DNA from: Garcia nutans
Lineage: Eukaryota; Streptophyta; Magnoliopsida; Malpighiales; Euphorbiaceae
Direction of reading: 5' to 3'
DNA length: 64,000 nucleotides
Assembly: GCA_947685225.1 (NCBI GenBank)
Contig: CANTUV010000014.1
Location: forward strand, 2,790,001-2,854,000
Of the stretch, positions 10,742 to 23,290 are shown one piece after another; the first letter of the stretch is position 1; every line of letters starts with the position of its first letter. A program made the translations under genes and the position numbers. Under the pieces are notes generated by a model. It made no database searches and had not been told where the DNA came from. It saw only the letters and a program-made list of their open reading frames with translations.

Positions 10742-13700
10742 AAAATGGTAAAAATATGATCTTAGTCTCACATTAAAGATAGCAAGATTGATTACATATA
10801 TACTCTATCAACTGAAGAAGAAAGAGAGAAAAATGAGCTGTAAACCCACTTGAACAGTTCTAGAACAACAAACAAACTAACTTATTTTTGGAGGAAAATA
10901 AATAACAAATTCTTTCCAGCTAAGCAACTGTAAACCAACTCCTTCAGCGCCGACCCCCCCCCCCCCCCCCCCCCCTTTTTCAAGCTGAGGAGTATGAATA
11001 TTCAGTACTCCAAGCCTAAATGTATCTTCTCTCGAATTAAATGGCAATCAAGCTCAATATGCTTGGTACGCTCATGAAATATGGGATTATGAGCAATATT
11101 GATAGCTGAAAGATCGTCACAGAATAAGAGAGCTGGAGCTGAGACATGAACTTGAAGATCTAGAAGAACATATACCAGCCACTGCAACTCACATGCCGTT
11201 TGAGCCAATGCTCTATATTCGGCCTCTGAAGAAGAACGTGAAATAGTTGATTGTTTCTTTGATTTCCAAGAAATCAAAGAAGATTCAAGAAAAATACACA
11301 TTCCAGTGACTGATCTTTTAGTTAAAGGACAAGAAGCCCAATCTGCATCACTAAAATCTTGTAATTTGAAATCTGAATTAGCAGGGAAGAACAAGCCTTG
11401 AGCTGGAGAAGCTTTAATGTATCTTAGCACCCTGTGAGCTATTTGTAAATGCAAAGATGTAGGCTTATTAATAAATTGACTAAGATACATTACAGCAAAA
11501 CTCAAATCTGGTCTTGTATGAGTAAGAGAGAAGATGACCTATAAGTCTTCGATAAGAGGAAATATCTTCCAGAAGAGGTTGCTCAGAAACTGAAGAACTT
11601 GCTTTGAAAGGAACCATGGGAGTTGAAACAGGTTTTGAATCGATAAAACCCATGTCATTAAGAAGTTCTAATGCATATTTTCTTTGACAGATACGAATTC
11701 CTTTTGATGAATGAGCTACCTCCTAACCCAGGAAGAACTTAAGCTTGCCCAACTCTTTAATCTGAAATTGATGATGAAGAAAAACTTTTATAGCTTTAAC
11801 AACTTCAACATCATTGCCAGCAATAATAACATCATCTACATAAACCAAAAGTGCTATAAATCCATGATCAGTATGTTTAGTAAATAATGAAGGATCTGCA
11901 ATTGACTGTTTAAAGCCTCTGGTTAGCAAAGCAGTAGTTAACTTGACATTCCACTGTCTGCTAGCATGTTTAAGTCCATACAAAGATTTTTCCAGCTTGC
12001 ATACCTTTGAATCTTCAACACATAAACCAGGTGGAGGCTTCATATATACGGTTTCATCCAAATCACCATGCAAAAATGCATTGTTAATGTCCAACTGTTC
12101 TAAAATTCAACCTTTAGCAGCAGAAGCAACTATTAGACATCTGATGGTAGTCATTTTGGCTACTGGTGAAAAAATTTCAAGATAATCAAGCACCTCTTGT
12201 TGTGTAAAACCCTTAGCCACTAATCTGGCTTTGTACCTTTCAATTGCTCCATCAGCCTTATATTTCACTCAAAACCCACTTACATCCAATGTGAATTACC
12301 CCAGAAGGCTTATCCACTGCAGACCAGATGTTGTTATTATTTAAAGCTTGAAGCTCAGCAGTGATAGCTTGCTGCCAAAGAGGATCTTTGACAGCCTGAG
12401 AGTAAGTTTTGGGTTCTGAAATTGAAGAAATACTAAAAGTAAAAGCTTTGTGAGAAGAAGAAAGATTATTATAGGATATGAAGTTATGAAGTGGATGAGG
12501 AGAAGTCTTAGGAATGGATTACAAACATAATCAGTTAGATAAGAAGGAGGTTTAATGACTCTAGAAGATTTTTGAATAGGAATTGATGAAGAAGAAGATG
12601 AGTAATTGGTAAATGAAGATGTAACAGAAGATGAAGGAAGAGAACTTTCAGAAAATGTAACTTTAAGAGGGAAAACAGATTCATAGAAAACAACATTTCT
12701 GGAAATAAGAATTTTATTGGTTTGAAGATCTAAGAGCTTGAAACCTTTAGTTCCAGCTTTAAATCCAATAAAAACACATTTAGAGGCTCTTGGATCAAGT
12801 TTGGTTCTATTTTGGGTTAAAGTAGAAGCAAAACAAAGACAACCAAAGACTTTGAGACATGACAAATTTGGTTTTTTATTGTAAATTTTTTTATAGGGAC
12901 TGACATTTTGAAGAAGAGGTGTTGGAATCTATTGATAAAGAACACAGCTTTGGTAAGAGCCTCAGGCCAATAAGAAACAATAAGAGAACTCTGAAATAAT
13001 AAGGCTTTAGTTACATTAAGAAGGTGTTGATGCTTTCTTTCAGCAATCCCATTTTATTGGGGAGTTTCAACACAGCTGGTCTGATGTAATATGCCTCTAG
13101 AAGTATAAAATTCATCCCACATGAACTCCTGCCCATTATCAGTTCTAATGATTTTAATTCTTTCATTAAACTGAGTCAAAACCATATTATAGAAACTAAT
13201 CAAGGTTGCTCTTGCATCACATTTTGTTTTAAGAAAAGATCCCCAAGTAAATCTTGAAAAATCATCAAATATAGTGAGAAAATATCTGTTGCCAGAGACA
13301 GAAACTGTTGTAGGACCCCAGATATCTAAGTGTACAAGATCAAAAGCCTTGATTGAAGTAGAAACACTGGTAGGAAACATAGTTCTTTTCTGCTTGGCAA
13401 AATGACAGACATCACAAACATCTGATTTTGAAAAATGAATCTCAGGATATAAATCTTACAAACTTCTGATCCTAGGATGAGATGGATGACCTAATCTGTA
13501 ATGCCAGATGTCATCTTTATTACATGCAACAGAGCTATTTACATAGGAATGAGAAGAAATTTCAGGCCTATTTGCAACAGCAAAGTTATTCTGAAAGTGA
13601 TAAAGTCCATTACTGAGTTTAGCTGCACCAATCTCCCTCTTCATAGATGCATCCTGAATAATACAGGAATCAGCAGTAAAAAGAACTGAAATCTGATTAG

Positions 13701-14249
13701 TAGCCAACATCTTACTAACTGAAATCATATTGTAGGCAAATGATGGAACACACAAGACATTTTGAAGTAGGATATCGGAATTTAATCTAATAGATCCAAC
13801 ATGAGTAACTTGAACTTGATTTCCACTTGGAAGCAAAACAAAAGAATCTACAGCAGGCTTGCAGTTGATCAAGAGAGACTTACCACAAATGATAAGTTCT
13901 GATGCACCAGTATCTAAAATCCAATTAACTGATGGAAAAACTAAACTTCCAATAACAGAAAGAGATATACTAGTAGGAGAAGGATCAGAGGTACTGGCAT
14001 AATGAGAAGAATCAACTGCAACTGTCTGAGTAGAATTAACAACTGCTGAATGTTGAACAACAGAAAAATGATTGATTAAAGCCATGAGTTGATTATACTG
14101 ATCCTTAGTGAGAGAAAAAGATTCAGTATATGAAGTTGTGCTGAAAGATGGCTTTGTATCTGTAGTATCCAGCTCATTCATCAATTGAGGAACTAGAAAT
14201 GTCTTGTATTTTATTTTTTTTTATGCAACATCAGTAGTCTTTTCTGCCA
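10742..14249 (-). mobile_element. Broken Ty1/Copia retrotransposon lacking most of gag
   Basis: Minus-strand Copia element with pol domains in Copia order. 14184-13456 has the protease (ILDTGASELIICG) and GAG-pre-integrase end (WHYRLGHPSHPRI). 13380-13054 has the integrase core (LDIWGP, FTIFDDFSRFTW-like, IIRTDNGQEF). 12865-12341 is the integrase tail (KVFGCLCFASTL, KCVFIGF). 12094-11723 is reverse transcriptase (MDINNAFLHGDL, YGLKHASRQW, LLVYVDDVIIAG). 11505-11002 is RNase H (SDADWASCP, SEAEYRALAQTACEL, HIELDCHLIREK). Stops and frame changes break the polyprotein. A start-like MAEKTTDVA reads from 14249 to an immediate stop, and the protease region follows almost at once, so nearly all of gag is gone. 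A purine tract follows RNase H (10954-10980), and 10742-10946 is a possible 3' LTR. No matching 5' LTR is seen upstream. Confidence 0.9.
10954..10975. repeat. 22-base C run in the Copia polypurine tract
   Basis: An uninterrupted run of 22 C, followed by five T on the + strand. On the element's own strand this reads A5 then G22, placed between the end of RNase H and the putative 3' LTR, where a polypurine tract is expected. Typical Copia tracts hold far fewer G. The exact length may be unreliable because long homopolymers are hard to sequence. Confidence 0.8.
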
Positions 14250-16952
14250 TTGAAAAGCAAAATTAGGAAGAAAAACTAAAAATGAACTGATGATTTAAAG
14301 AACAGAGAAAAGATCAGAATGATCAGAAAACAAGATCTGAAAACAAAGAAAAAAAAAAGTGCATGTGATACTATTTGGATTTAGGACCATTGATAGTGTT
14401 AGGACAGAAAGTCCCATAAACAGCCTTGGAGTTGAAGATTACGCAAAAAATTATGACCAGACACTTTTTGGACCTTGAAATTATTATATAATTGTTGGTA
14501 GAAGATGTATATTACTTGCTTTTCCATTATTCCATAACCTAAAACTGGTGTCGCCTATCACCGATGGAAATTTGCGAGTTTAGATCTTACGCTGTTAATC
14601 AATTTCTCAAATATATATTACACTTTAAATTATTAAAAAAAGAAGAAGAAACTCATGCGACCACCGTATCACAGTTGTATAGCAAAGAAACAAATTGTGA
14701 AACTATCTTGATTAATTGTAATCCTTAGAAAATAAATGATATTGAAATTCGAAATTATATATATGAAATTATAAAATTATAAATAACTTCAGTGTTACTA
14801 ATTATTTACGGGATTAAAAAGAAAAAGATACTGAATTCTAGCTTGTATTTTATTAAACCCAAATTAAAAAGATTAATACCTTATTTGTTTTATGGTTTGA
14901 GATAGTTTATAATGTATGGTATTATTTAATTTTTTTATTTATTTTGACTTTTATTTTTTACGATACGGTAATTTCATAATTTAGAAGTCATAAATTTTTA
15001 AATCACTAATTTAATAGTTTTTTATGGTTTGAAATTTTTATCTTTCAAAAGCATTTTCATTAAATTTTTTATGGTTTGACATTTTTCTCCAGTCATTGCT
15101 TATCCCAGTCAAATTCCTAATTGGGTACACATTTTTATTTAAATTTTTGCTGTGTCAAATGTTGACAATAGTCGGTATCAATGGAAAATAATTAAGTCTT
15201 TTTCGCCAGAACAGTAAAAAGAATAATGCAGTATGAGAGGTTAATAGCCACTAGATTTGTTTGTAATTTGGGTAACATTTTGGCTGCTATTGAGGGCAGT
15301 GGAGTCCACTAAATTTAGACCTAGAAAATGATTTTTTTTCCTTTTATTTTCTCTAAATTATTCCTTTGACAAGTTTACACCAACAAAATCCTCGGCCATA
15401 CATTGGAATTAACGACTCTGATGAGGAGTTCTGCAAAGTTGTCTGCTTTCTACTTTGCCAGATCACAGCCCAGACCCTCCTGATTTGTTCATCAGGGTTC
15501 CATTTTTGTAGGATTTCAACCATTCATTTTACATAATTTTACATTGTGCTTAATTCACTATTTGTAATTTCAGTGTCATGATTACAAAGCGTAGAATTCA
15601 TGTAGCCGCCTCAATTAATTTTAGGATGAAGCTTGAGTTGAGTTAATTTTACAATAAATATAGCTGCCCTGACTTCAATCATCCATGTAAATCCTAATTC
15701 AACACAGAGAGAGACAAAAGATGGCAAGAATTTGATGATAAACCCTGAAGTTTGTTACACAGAATAAACTCTAGAGAAAAGCCAGACAAGACAACATGTG
15801 ATTTTAGCAGTCAATCACAAAAAAGTTTGGCTTTCTTTGTATATGCTTAGCTTGAATCTTACAAATGCTCCAGTCCATTAAGCAAACCTCCTAGAATTAA
15901 ATCTTAGCCTTACCTTTACCTGACCTTTATCTTTATATTAAAGCTAATATGTAACTCTGTATTGTGTTGTAATGCCAAAAAGAAACTGGACCCGCCTTAA
16001 TGATAGGGCCTTTGGCCTTGTACTGAAAACCCCCTCTCCAATCAAAGGATTACTCTGCGGGTCCTCTGCAAATATCCAATGGCTATGAATGGATGGTATT
16101 GTCAAGTCACACCAATCAGATAAATCTGAACCTTTTAATCAAAGATTTGTCATGTGAATATTTTACCAATGAAAATATCAAGAAAATGGTGTGGTCATCA
16201 GATGGTTGATATTTGTCCGTAATTTTGTCTCTGAGCTGTGATAAACTTAGACATTAAAATTAGCTACCTATAAAAGCCAGCAGAATTTCATTTATTATGT
16301 GATATACGAGGCAAGACAGTTCTATAACTATAATAACTCACTTTTTTTTCTCCCACCTTTTTTACATTTATAACAGACACATAGCTTAAACAAGATACCA
16401 AGATAGAAATGTTTTTGCTCATATTTTACTGTTACAACTCTCTTTCAATCCTAAGTTCGGGTTGCGTTCACTGTATGAAATACTCTGAAAGAATACGTCA
16501 CACCCACCCATTTATGTGAATTGTCAACATAGCAAAACTGGCCACTAGTTGCGTGGGTGGTTGCTGTACCTCTTAGCATGACAGTGTTTTAGAATTCTGC
16601 TTATCATGAACTCTTTGTTGGGAGGAAGCCTGTCTTTGAAAGGTCTGTGAACCTGATAAGATGATAATGCAGATTTTTTATCCAAATATTAATAGGTGGG
16701 TATAACCATTGATTTTTCATACGATTATAGGTTTTTGTAATGTGGCCTTTACTTAGAATTGTACCAGGATTTTGAATCAATGTCCCTTGGCTGTTGGAGA
16801 TTCTATAACTGTGTATCTCTTGGTGCATTTCCAGGGCACTAATGGCTTGAATATCATTTATGGGGTTAGGAAGAAATGGGATGAGTGTTTTGGAATTTGT
16901 TTGTTTCAATATATCAATGGAAGATTAAGATTCTGCTATCAACAATACCTAC
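14250..16952. promoter_or_regulatory. Spacer and upstream region of CHUP1
   Basis: About 2.7 kb without a convincing gene. 14600-15100 is strongly AT-rich; 15100-16950 is closer to genic composition. The last few hundred bases before the ATG at 16953 are likely the CHUP1 promoter and leader, possibly with a leader intron. Short open frames here (for example 16909-16604) resemble nothing I know. Confidence 0.35.
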
Positions 16953-17520
16953 ATGATAGTCAGGTTAGGCTTCCTGGTTGCTGCTTCAATCGCAGCCTAT
17001 ACGGTTAAGCAGCTTAATATCCAATCTTCGAAGTCATCCACTCGTCAAGTCAAGCCTTCAGGTAGTAAATTCCATAAGTTCGACTCATCAGATTTTTTAG
17101 TTGTTTGTTCACTTCCCTACTTTTATCATTGTTCATTCTATTTTTTACATGCGAACACTATAAAATCTATGCAGATGGCATAATTTATAAGGAAGACTCC
17201 TTTATCTTTATTTTGTCCTTTTACATCTTTCTATAAATCCTTATGGTTGGGCTCGTGAAATGGAAACTCAGAAAATGCTGAAGCATGTGCTGAGCATCAT
17301 CAAATCAAAGGGGAAAACGAGGAGCAATTTACATATTCTGATGACAAACTCGAAAAGAAGGATGTAAGTGCACAAAAACAATTGGCTATCTCATATTTTA
17401 TCCCATGCCTGGTCTTCTAATCAACGTAGCCTCTTCCTATTGATATCAGTGCAGTCCATTGTGTGTGTGTGTGTGTTTTTTTTCCCATCTCTTATATGCA
17501 ATAAAATTAAAATTGCAGAG

Positions 17521-17552
<32 letters not shown>

Positions 17553-20500
17553 TCAAATTGATAAGCAGTGTATTTAACCACATCCATGGTGTTTCACCTG
17601 GCATGGATGGTGAATATATTCTACCTGAATTTGAGGATCTTCTTTCTGGAGAGATTGAATGTCCATTACCTGTAGACAAGATCAACAAGACGGAGAAAGA
17701 GAAGATTTATGAAAGTGAGGTGGCAAACAATGCAAATGAACTGGAACGTTTGCGGAACCCAGTAAAGGAATTGGAGGAAAGAGAGGTTAAACTTGAAGGC
17801 GAATTGCTGGAGTACTATGGACTAAAGGAGCAAGAACCAGGCATCACTGAATTACAAAGGCAGCTCAAGATCAAGACAGTTGAGATTGACATGTTGAATA
17901 TTACCATTAACTCTTTGCAGGCTGAGAAGAGGAAGCTTCAGGAAGAGATAGCACAAGGAGCTTTGGCCAGGAAGGAATTGGAGGAGGCAAAAAACAAGAT
18001 AAAGGAGCTGCAGAGGCAAATTCAGCTATATGCTAACCAGACAAAGGGCCACTTGTTGTTGCTCAAACAACAAGTCTCCAGCCTTCGGGCTAAAGAGGAA
18101 GAGGCCATCAAGAAAGGTGTTGAAGTTGAGAAGAAACTGAAGATTGTGAAGGACTTAGAGGTGGTAGTTGTGGAACTTAGGAGGAAGAATAAAGAGCTTC
18201 AACATGAAAAGAGGGAGTTAACTGTTAAGCTGGATGCTGCTCAAGCTAAAATAGTTGCTCTGTCCAATATGACAGAGGTTCGAGTCCTATTGTATTTTCA
18301 TACTGCTCTCATGCAAGTTTCAGTCTTTTCATTCATTCTAAATTTCCCTTCCATATTTTCTGGGGTTCAACTTGTTTATTTGCTGTTGCTTATGATATTC
18401 TGACCTATCATGCTATTACTTCAGGAGTAAATGAGTAGATGGATAATTATTATGGGAATTTAAGGAACATTTAAGCAATCATGATATATTGAACTAAATT
18501 TTTTTCCTAGGGACATATGTAATTCACACCTTGTGGTGCATGTAGCATTTCTCATCTTAGTTTCACCAGTATAATATGTGCAAATATGCAGGATGCCGAA
18601 CTATTTATAGATATCTAAGAAATGCTGATTTCTAGAATATATTGGCAAAAAGGAATGTATATTATCCTATAACCAGTACAATTTCAAACTTATTATCTTG
18701 AATCTATGATTTTCATGTGATTGGTAAAACTTGTCCTTGGTTAAACTTGTCCTTACTATAGACTCCCTTCTCATGATTCTAATGCAGAGTGAAATGGTTG
18801 CCAATGTTAGAGAGGAGGTTAATAATTTAAGGCACGCTAATGAAGACTTATTAAAGCAAGTGGAAGGACTTCAAATGAACAGGTTTAGTGAAGTTGAAGA
18901 ACTAGTGTACTTTCGTTGGGTCAATGCATGCTTGAGGTATGAGCTCCGGAACTATCAAGCACCTCCAGGAAAAATTTCAGCACGTGATCTCAACAAAAGT
19001 CTGAGCCCCAAGTCCCAAGAAAAGGCTAAACAGCTAATGTTAGAGTATGCAGGATCAGAACGTGGACAAGGAGACACAGATCTTGAAAGCAACTTTTCTC
19101 ACCCATCTTCTCCTGGAAGTGAGGACTTTGACAATGCTTCAGTTGATAGTTCCACTAGCAGATACAGTAGTCTCAGTAAGAAACCTAGTTTAATCCAGAA
19201 GCTCAAGAAATGGGGTAAAAGCAAAGATGATTCAAGTGCTCTTTCATCTCCATCCAGATCCCTTTCTGGAGTCTCTCCAAGCAGGACAAGCATGAGCCTA
19301 CGATCCAGGGGTCCACTGGAAGCCTTGATGTTGAGGAATTCTGGTGATAGTGTAGCTATCACTACATTTGGGAAGATGGACCAAGATATTCTGAATTCTC
19401 CTGAAACCCCTCCAAATGTTCCACAAATTAGAACACAAGCCTCTGACTCGCCTGTAAATGTTCCTTCATCATTCCAATTAATGTCTAAATCAGTTCAAGG
19501 AGTTCTTGATGAAAAATACCCTGCCTATAAAGACCGGCATAAGTTGGCTTTAGAGAGGGAGAAGCAGATCAAAGAAAAGGCAGAGAAAGCAAGATCAGCA
19601 AGATTTGGTGAAAATTCAAAAATTGATTCTAGAGCAAAGGGCGAAAGAGAGAAATCTGTAAGTTTGCCCTCACAACTTGCTCAAATAAAAGAGAAAACAG
19701 CTGCTATTGGTGACTCAAATGACCAATCTAATGATGGTAAAACTGTTGATTCTCAAACAATAAGCAAGATGAAACTTGCTCAAATTGAAATGAGGCCTCC
19801 TAGGGTACCTCGGCCACCTCCTAAACCATCTGCTGGTGCTCCAGTTGGCAAAAATACTACAACTTCGAGTGGAGTGCCACCTCCACCGGGTGCCCCACCA
19901 TCTCCGCCACCACCTGGTGGACCCCCTCGTCCGCCACCTCCACCTGGAAGCTTGCCAAGAGGGGCAGGAAGTGGTGATAAAGTTCACAGAGCTCCTGAAG
20001 TAGTTGAGTTCTATCAGACATTGATGAAACGCGAGGCAAAGAAGGATACATCATCTTTGATTTCTTCAACATCTAATGCATCTGATGCTAAGAACAACAT
20101 GATTGGGGAGATTGAGAATAGATCATCATTCCTTTTAGCTGTGCGTCAACTTTTGCCTTTGTTTTTCAATTTTTTTCTTTTAATTTCTTAGATCAAATAT
20201 TGTAAGGATGCTAACCTTGTGTGGCATCTAGGTGAAAGCTGATGTGGAAACTCAAGGAGATTTTGTTCAGTCGTTGGCAACTGAAGTTCGTGCAGCTTCC
20301 TTCGCTAACATAGAGGATTTGGTGGCCTTTGTACATTGGCTAGATGAGGAACTCTCCTTCTTGGTATGCCATAACTTCTTGCTGGCTAAAATGTGAAAGT
20401 CATCTGCCAACAACCATTGCTTAAATTAAGTAAAGGAGTCTGGTTTGACTCGAGAAAAAGATATATTAGTTAATATGGAAGACACAGTTTGCAACAACTA

Positions 20501-21680
20501 AATGCAGGAATACTGTGAACTCTCTCCCAGCCTCCCTCTGAGCTTTAACCAATAAAACAAAGTTCAATTGCCAAATAATTTCACTTGAGCGTTTCTTTAG
20601 CAAATAGATGTATTTTTCAAGAGTTCCTGACCTGTTCCTTTTCGGTCTTTGTATTTTATTAGGTTGATGAGCGGGCAGTTCTTAAGCACTTTGATTGGCC
20701 TGAGAGTAAAGCTGATGCATTAAGAGAGGCAGCTTTTGAATATCAGGACTTGGTGAAATTAGAGAAACATGTCTCCTCTTTTGTTGATGATCCCAGCCTC
20801 CCATGTGAAGCTGCTTTGAAAAAGATGTACAAATTGCTTGAGAAGTAAGTAAATAACAGCTTTTATCATCAGATAATTAAAGAATAGCTATTATCATCAC
20901 ATAGCTGTATTACTATTGACCCTGTTGTTTTCTACTGTAAACAGCAGATACTTTGTTTTGTTGAATTGCTATCTTATTTATCCTTTGTTGCCTTTTTCCA
21001 GAGTGGAAAATAGTGTATATGCACTTCTACGTACAAGGGACATGGCTATTTCACGGTACAGGGAGTTTGGAATTCCAGTTGACTGGCTATTAGATTCAGG
21101 AGTTGTTGGCAAGGTATGCTTCAAATTAAAAAGAAATGGTTATTTTTTATGCTAAAAGCAGATTTGGTTGTGTTGGTGCTGAGTTTTCTTCAATTAGATG
21201 ATGTTAGAATAAATGATAGTTGCTTATATAATGCTTTTGCTGTTGCAGATCAAGCTCTCATCTGTGCAGTTAGCAAAGAAATACATGAAACGTGTAGCAT
21301 CAGAACTTGATGCATTGAGTGGATCTGAGACGGAGCCAAATAGGGAGTTTTTGCTCCTCCAGGGCGTGCGTTTTGCTTTCCGAGTTCACCAGGTATATTT
21401 TGCCCCAGCATTTCTTCTCATATGATGTTGAACTTAAATGCCCAAGTGAAATCATCCAGTCAGTGTGGTACATATTAGCATACTTTATGGTACTAGAGTG
21501 GCGTTAGGTTGTAATATTTCAAATATTGAATTTCCTGATATTGTGCAAATTTGCTTATCTATCTGCACCTATTTCCAGTTTGCCGGAGGCTTTGACGCAG
21601 AGAGCATGAAGACTTTTGAAGAACTGCGGAGCCGTGTTCATGCATCAACAGGAAAGGACAGTAAGCTAGAAGGATCATAA
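16953..21680 (+). CDS. CHUP1: Chloroplast unusual positioning 1 (CHUP1)
   Basis: Nine coding exons: 16953-17061, 17272-17363, 17519-18277, 18788-20140, 20232-20363, 20663-20844, 21002-21113, 21249-21392, 21579-21680. Phases agree and give 994 residues, close to the roughly 1000 of Arabidopsis CHUP1. CHUP1 sits on the chloroplast outer envelope and drives actin filament formation for light-dependent chloroplast movement and anchoring. The N-terminal hydrophobic stretch (RLGFLVAASIAAYTV) is the envelope anchor. A Glu run lies at about residues 68-78. Residues about 110-320 are a long coiled coil (VKELEEREVKLEGELLEYY). Residues 654-710 are proline-rich (PPRVPRPPPKP, then PPPPGAPPSPPPPGG), a profilin-binding type motif. 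The C-terminal block (KVHRAPEVVEFYQTLMKRE to FAGGFDAESMKTFEELRSR) is the conserved actin-polymerising domain. Intron 2 ends in a GT microsatellite and T run just before the Glu-coding repeat. No frame breaks. Confidence 0.97.
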
Positions 21681-22477
21681 TTTTTTTTCCTTTGATTTTC
21701 TGTTATTATATTTCATCTTTTCATTTCGTGTTTGCATAGAACAGTGTATAGATTCTGATATACTGCAATCGTTCCAGTTTGACCTGAAAGAATGGGAAAT
21801 TACCTTATAGAGAGAGAAAATCTACGGTGACATGCTTAGTAATGGGAAACATGAAAGCAAGAACCAAATAAAATTCCAGTGAAAATCAAGTGGATGTTAG
21901 AAGTTCAACATCTGGATCTGTATAAGACAATGATCATAGGATCAACCCAATCTCATCACAAAAAGATTTGAAACCCAAAAAAATGCAAACTAGCGAGAAA
22001 TACTAAGAATGAATTTTGTCTAGTGCTCTGTTCATAGTTTGTTGTGTTATTGAAAGATATATGGCAATTGCAGGTCACAGAAGGCATTCTCTCCCACATG
22101 CTCTCCAATCATATATTTTCTCCAAAAATTTGCGCACTGAAAATTTTGCAAAATTTCTAGATTTCCAATGGCATTTGGATATCATTGAACTTTATTAAAT
22201 AATACTCAAAAAAGGAATACAATCTGACAACAATATTAGCTGCCTTAAAGGAAATCTGCATCAGCTATTGATATACCACCTAATTATATTCTAAGGTTCC
22301 ATTAAACTAACTAAAATAATCCGTTGATACAACAAGTACAGAGAAAAATGTATTCCAAAGGCTGATAATCCAGATGTCCAGAACCTTAATCACCATTACT
22401 TGAATTTCACATCATCAATGCTTAAAACATGCATACTCAGATCAAGAACTACATGATATGATCATATTGCATTTGCA
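21681..22477. other. Spacer between convergent CHUP1 and ATPase genes
   Basis: About 800 bases between two gene ends that face each other. It should hold both 3' UTRs. No other feature is recognised. Confidence 0.4.
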
Positions 22478-22600
22478 TCATCGCATCATAATTACAAGGC
22501 TTCTGTCTATGAACTTTGCACCTCCCACCTTACCTTGAATTTTTGGTGGCAAACAAATTACCCGTCCCTGGTCTCCTGCTTCCACCAACAATTCAGAACC

Positions 22601-22614
22601 TCCCCTGTACTGCA
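22601..22614. repeat. SINE target-site duplication, gene-proximal copy
   Basis: Read on the minus strand, this copy contains the active-looking acceptor TGCAG followed by TACAGG, the first bases of the last ATPase exon. The second copy at 22803-22816 keeps the same TGCAG|TACAG border. Confidence 0.85.
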
Positions 22615-22802
22615 TTAAAAAGGACAGCCCGGTGCACGAATGCTCCCGCAATGAGCGGAGTCCGGAGAAGGGTCGGACCCATTGGGTCTTTGTACGCGGC
22701 ATTCTCTTGCAATTAATTGCAAAAAGGCCGTTTCCACGACTCGAACCCGTGACTTCAGGTCACACGGCGACAACACTTACCGTTGCGCCAAGGCTCCCCT
22801 TC
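22615..22802 (-). mobile_element. Au-like tRNA-derived SINE at a splice acceptor
   Basis: Minus-strand SINE of about 185 bases. Its 5' head holds a pol III A box (TGGCGCAACGG, 22790-22780) and B box (GGTTCGAGTC, 22747-22738). The 3' part reads through CCGGAC and GTGCACCGGGCTG and ends in a short T run (22624-22616). This order and these words match the plant Au SINE family as I remember it. Fourteen-base target-site duplications flank it: 22601-22614 and 22803-22816, matching at 13 of 14 positions. The insertion lies in the last intron of the ATPase gene, right at the exon border. Confidence 0.9.
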
Positions 22803-23041
22803 TCCTCTGTACTGCAATAGTTTGAGAAAATGGGTTACCATCGAATTGATTAGCTAAAAAAAGAAAAAAAAAATAGATTAAACCAGTAAAAGGATAAAAG
22901 AATAGAGTGATGTATTAGTAACTTCAGCAAAGTTGGTTAAATTTCACATTAACAGCAAATTTGCAAACCTCGTAATCAAATCAAACCCACTTAATGCATA
23001 TTAATATAGTTTAAAAAAGGTTGTAGCTGTAAATTAAATAA

Positions 23042-23290
23042 TACATCTCTCCCATATAATATGGGTCGATTAGAAACGAAGCGGTAAGGGGCCACTCTTA
23101 CTCTCTTCTGGTATCAATGCTGCTGTATCAGCTATAACAAGAGTATTGGAGGAGCTGCTAGAGACAAATCCAGGTCCTCCATAGCTTTCTTTGGTCTGAC
23201 TTGCAGGTCTAAGACAGACAATGGTATCCCATCTTGACAGGCTTATCAAGTATCTTATCAAACCCCTTACAGGCTTATCCAAATGCCCAT
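23042..23290 (-). other. Coding-like segment in the last ATPase intron
   Basis: Within the 1-kb last intron this stretch is less AT-rich than its surroundings and holds an open minus-strand frame (23282-23070). The translation has ordinary protein-like composition (LSRWDTIVCLRPASQTK, GGPGFVSSSSSNTLVIADTA). I do not recognise the family. It could be a captured gene fragment or a chance open frame. Confidence 0.3.

Noticed and set aside
14250..14480. 5' LTR and primer site of the Copia element
   Set aside because: A weak TGATACTA word near 14367 resembles a reversed primer site, but no sequence here matches the putative 3' LTR at 10742-10946.
19715..20072. Antisense Trp/Arg-rich and Val-rich frames over CHUP1
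   Set aside because: Shadows of the proline-rich coding region.
22738..22790. A tRNA gene on the minus strand
   Set aside because: A and B boxes are present but no full cloverleaf follows. The sequence continues as an Au-like SINE with target duplications.
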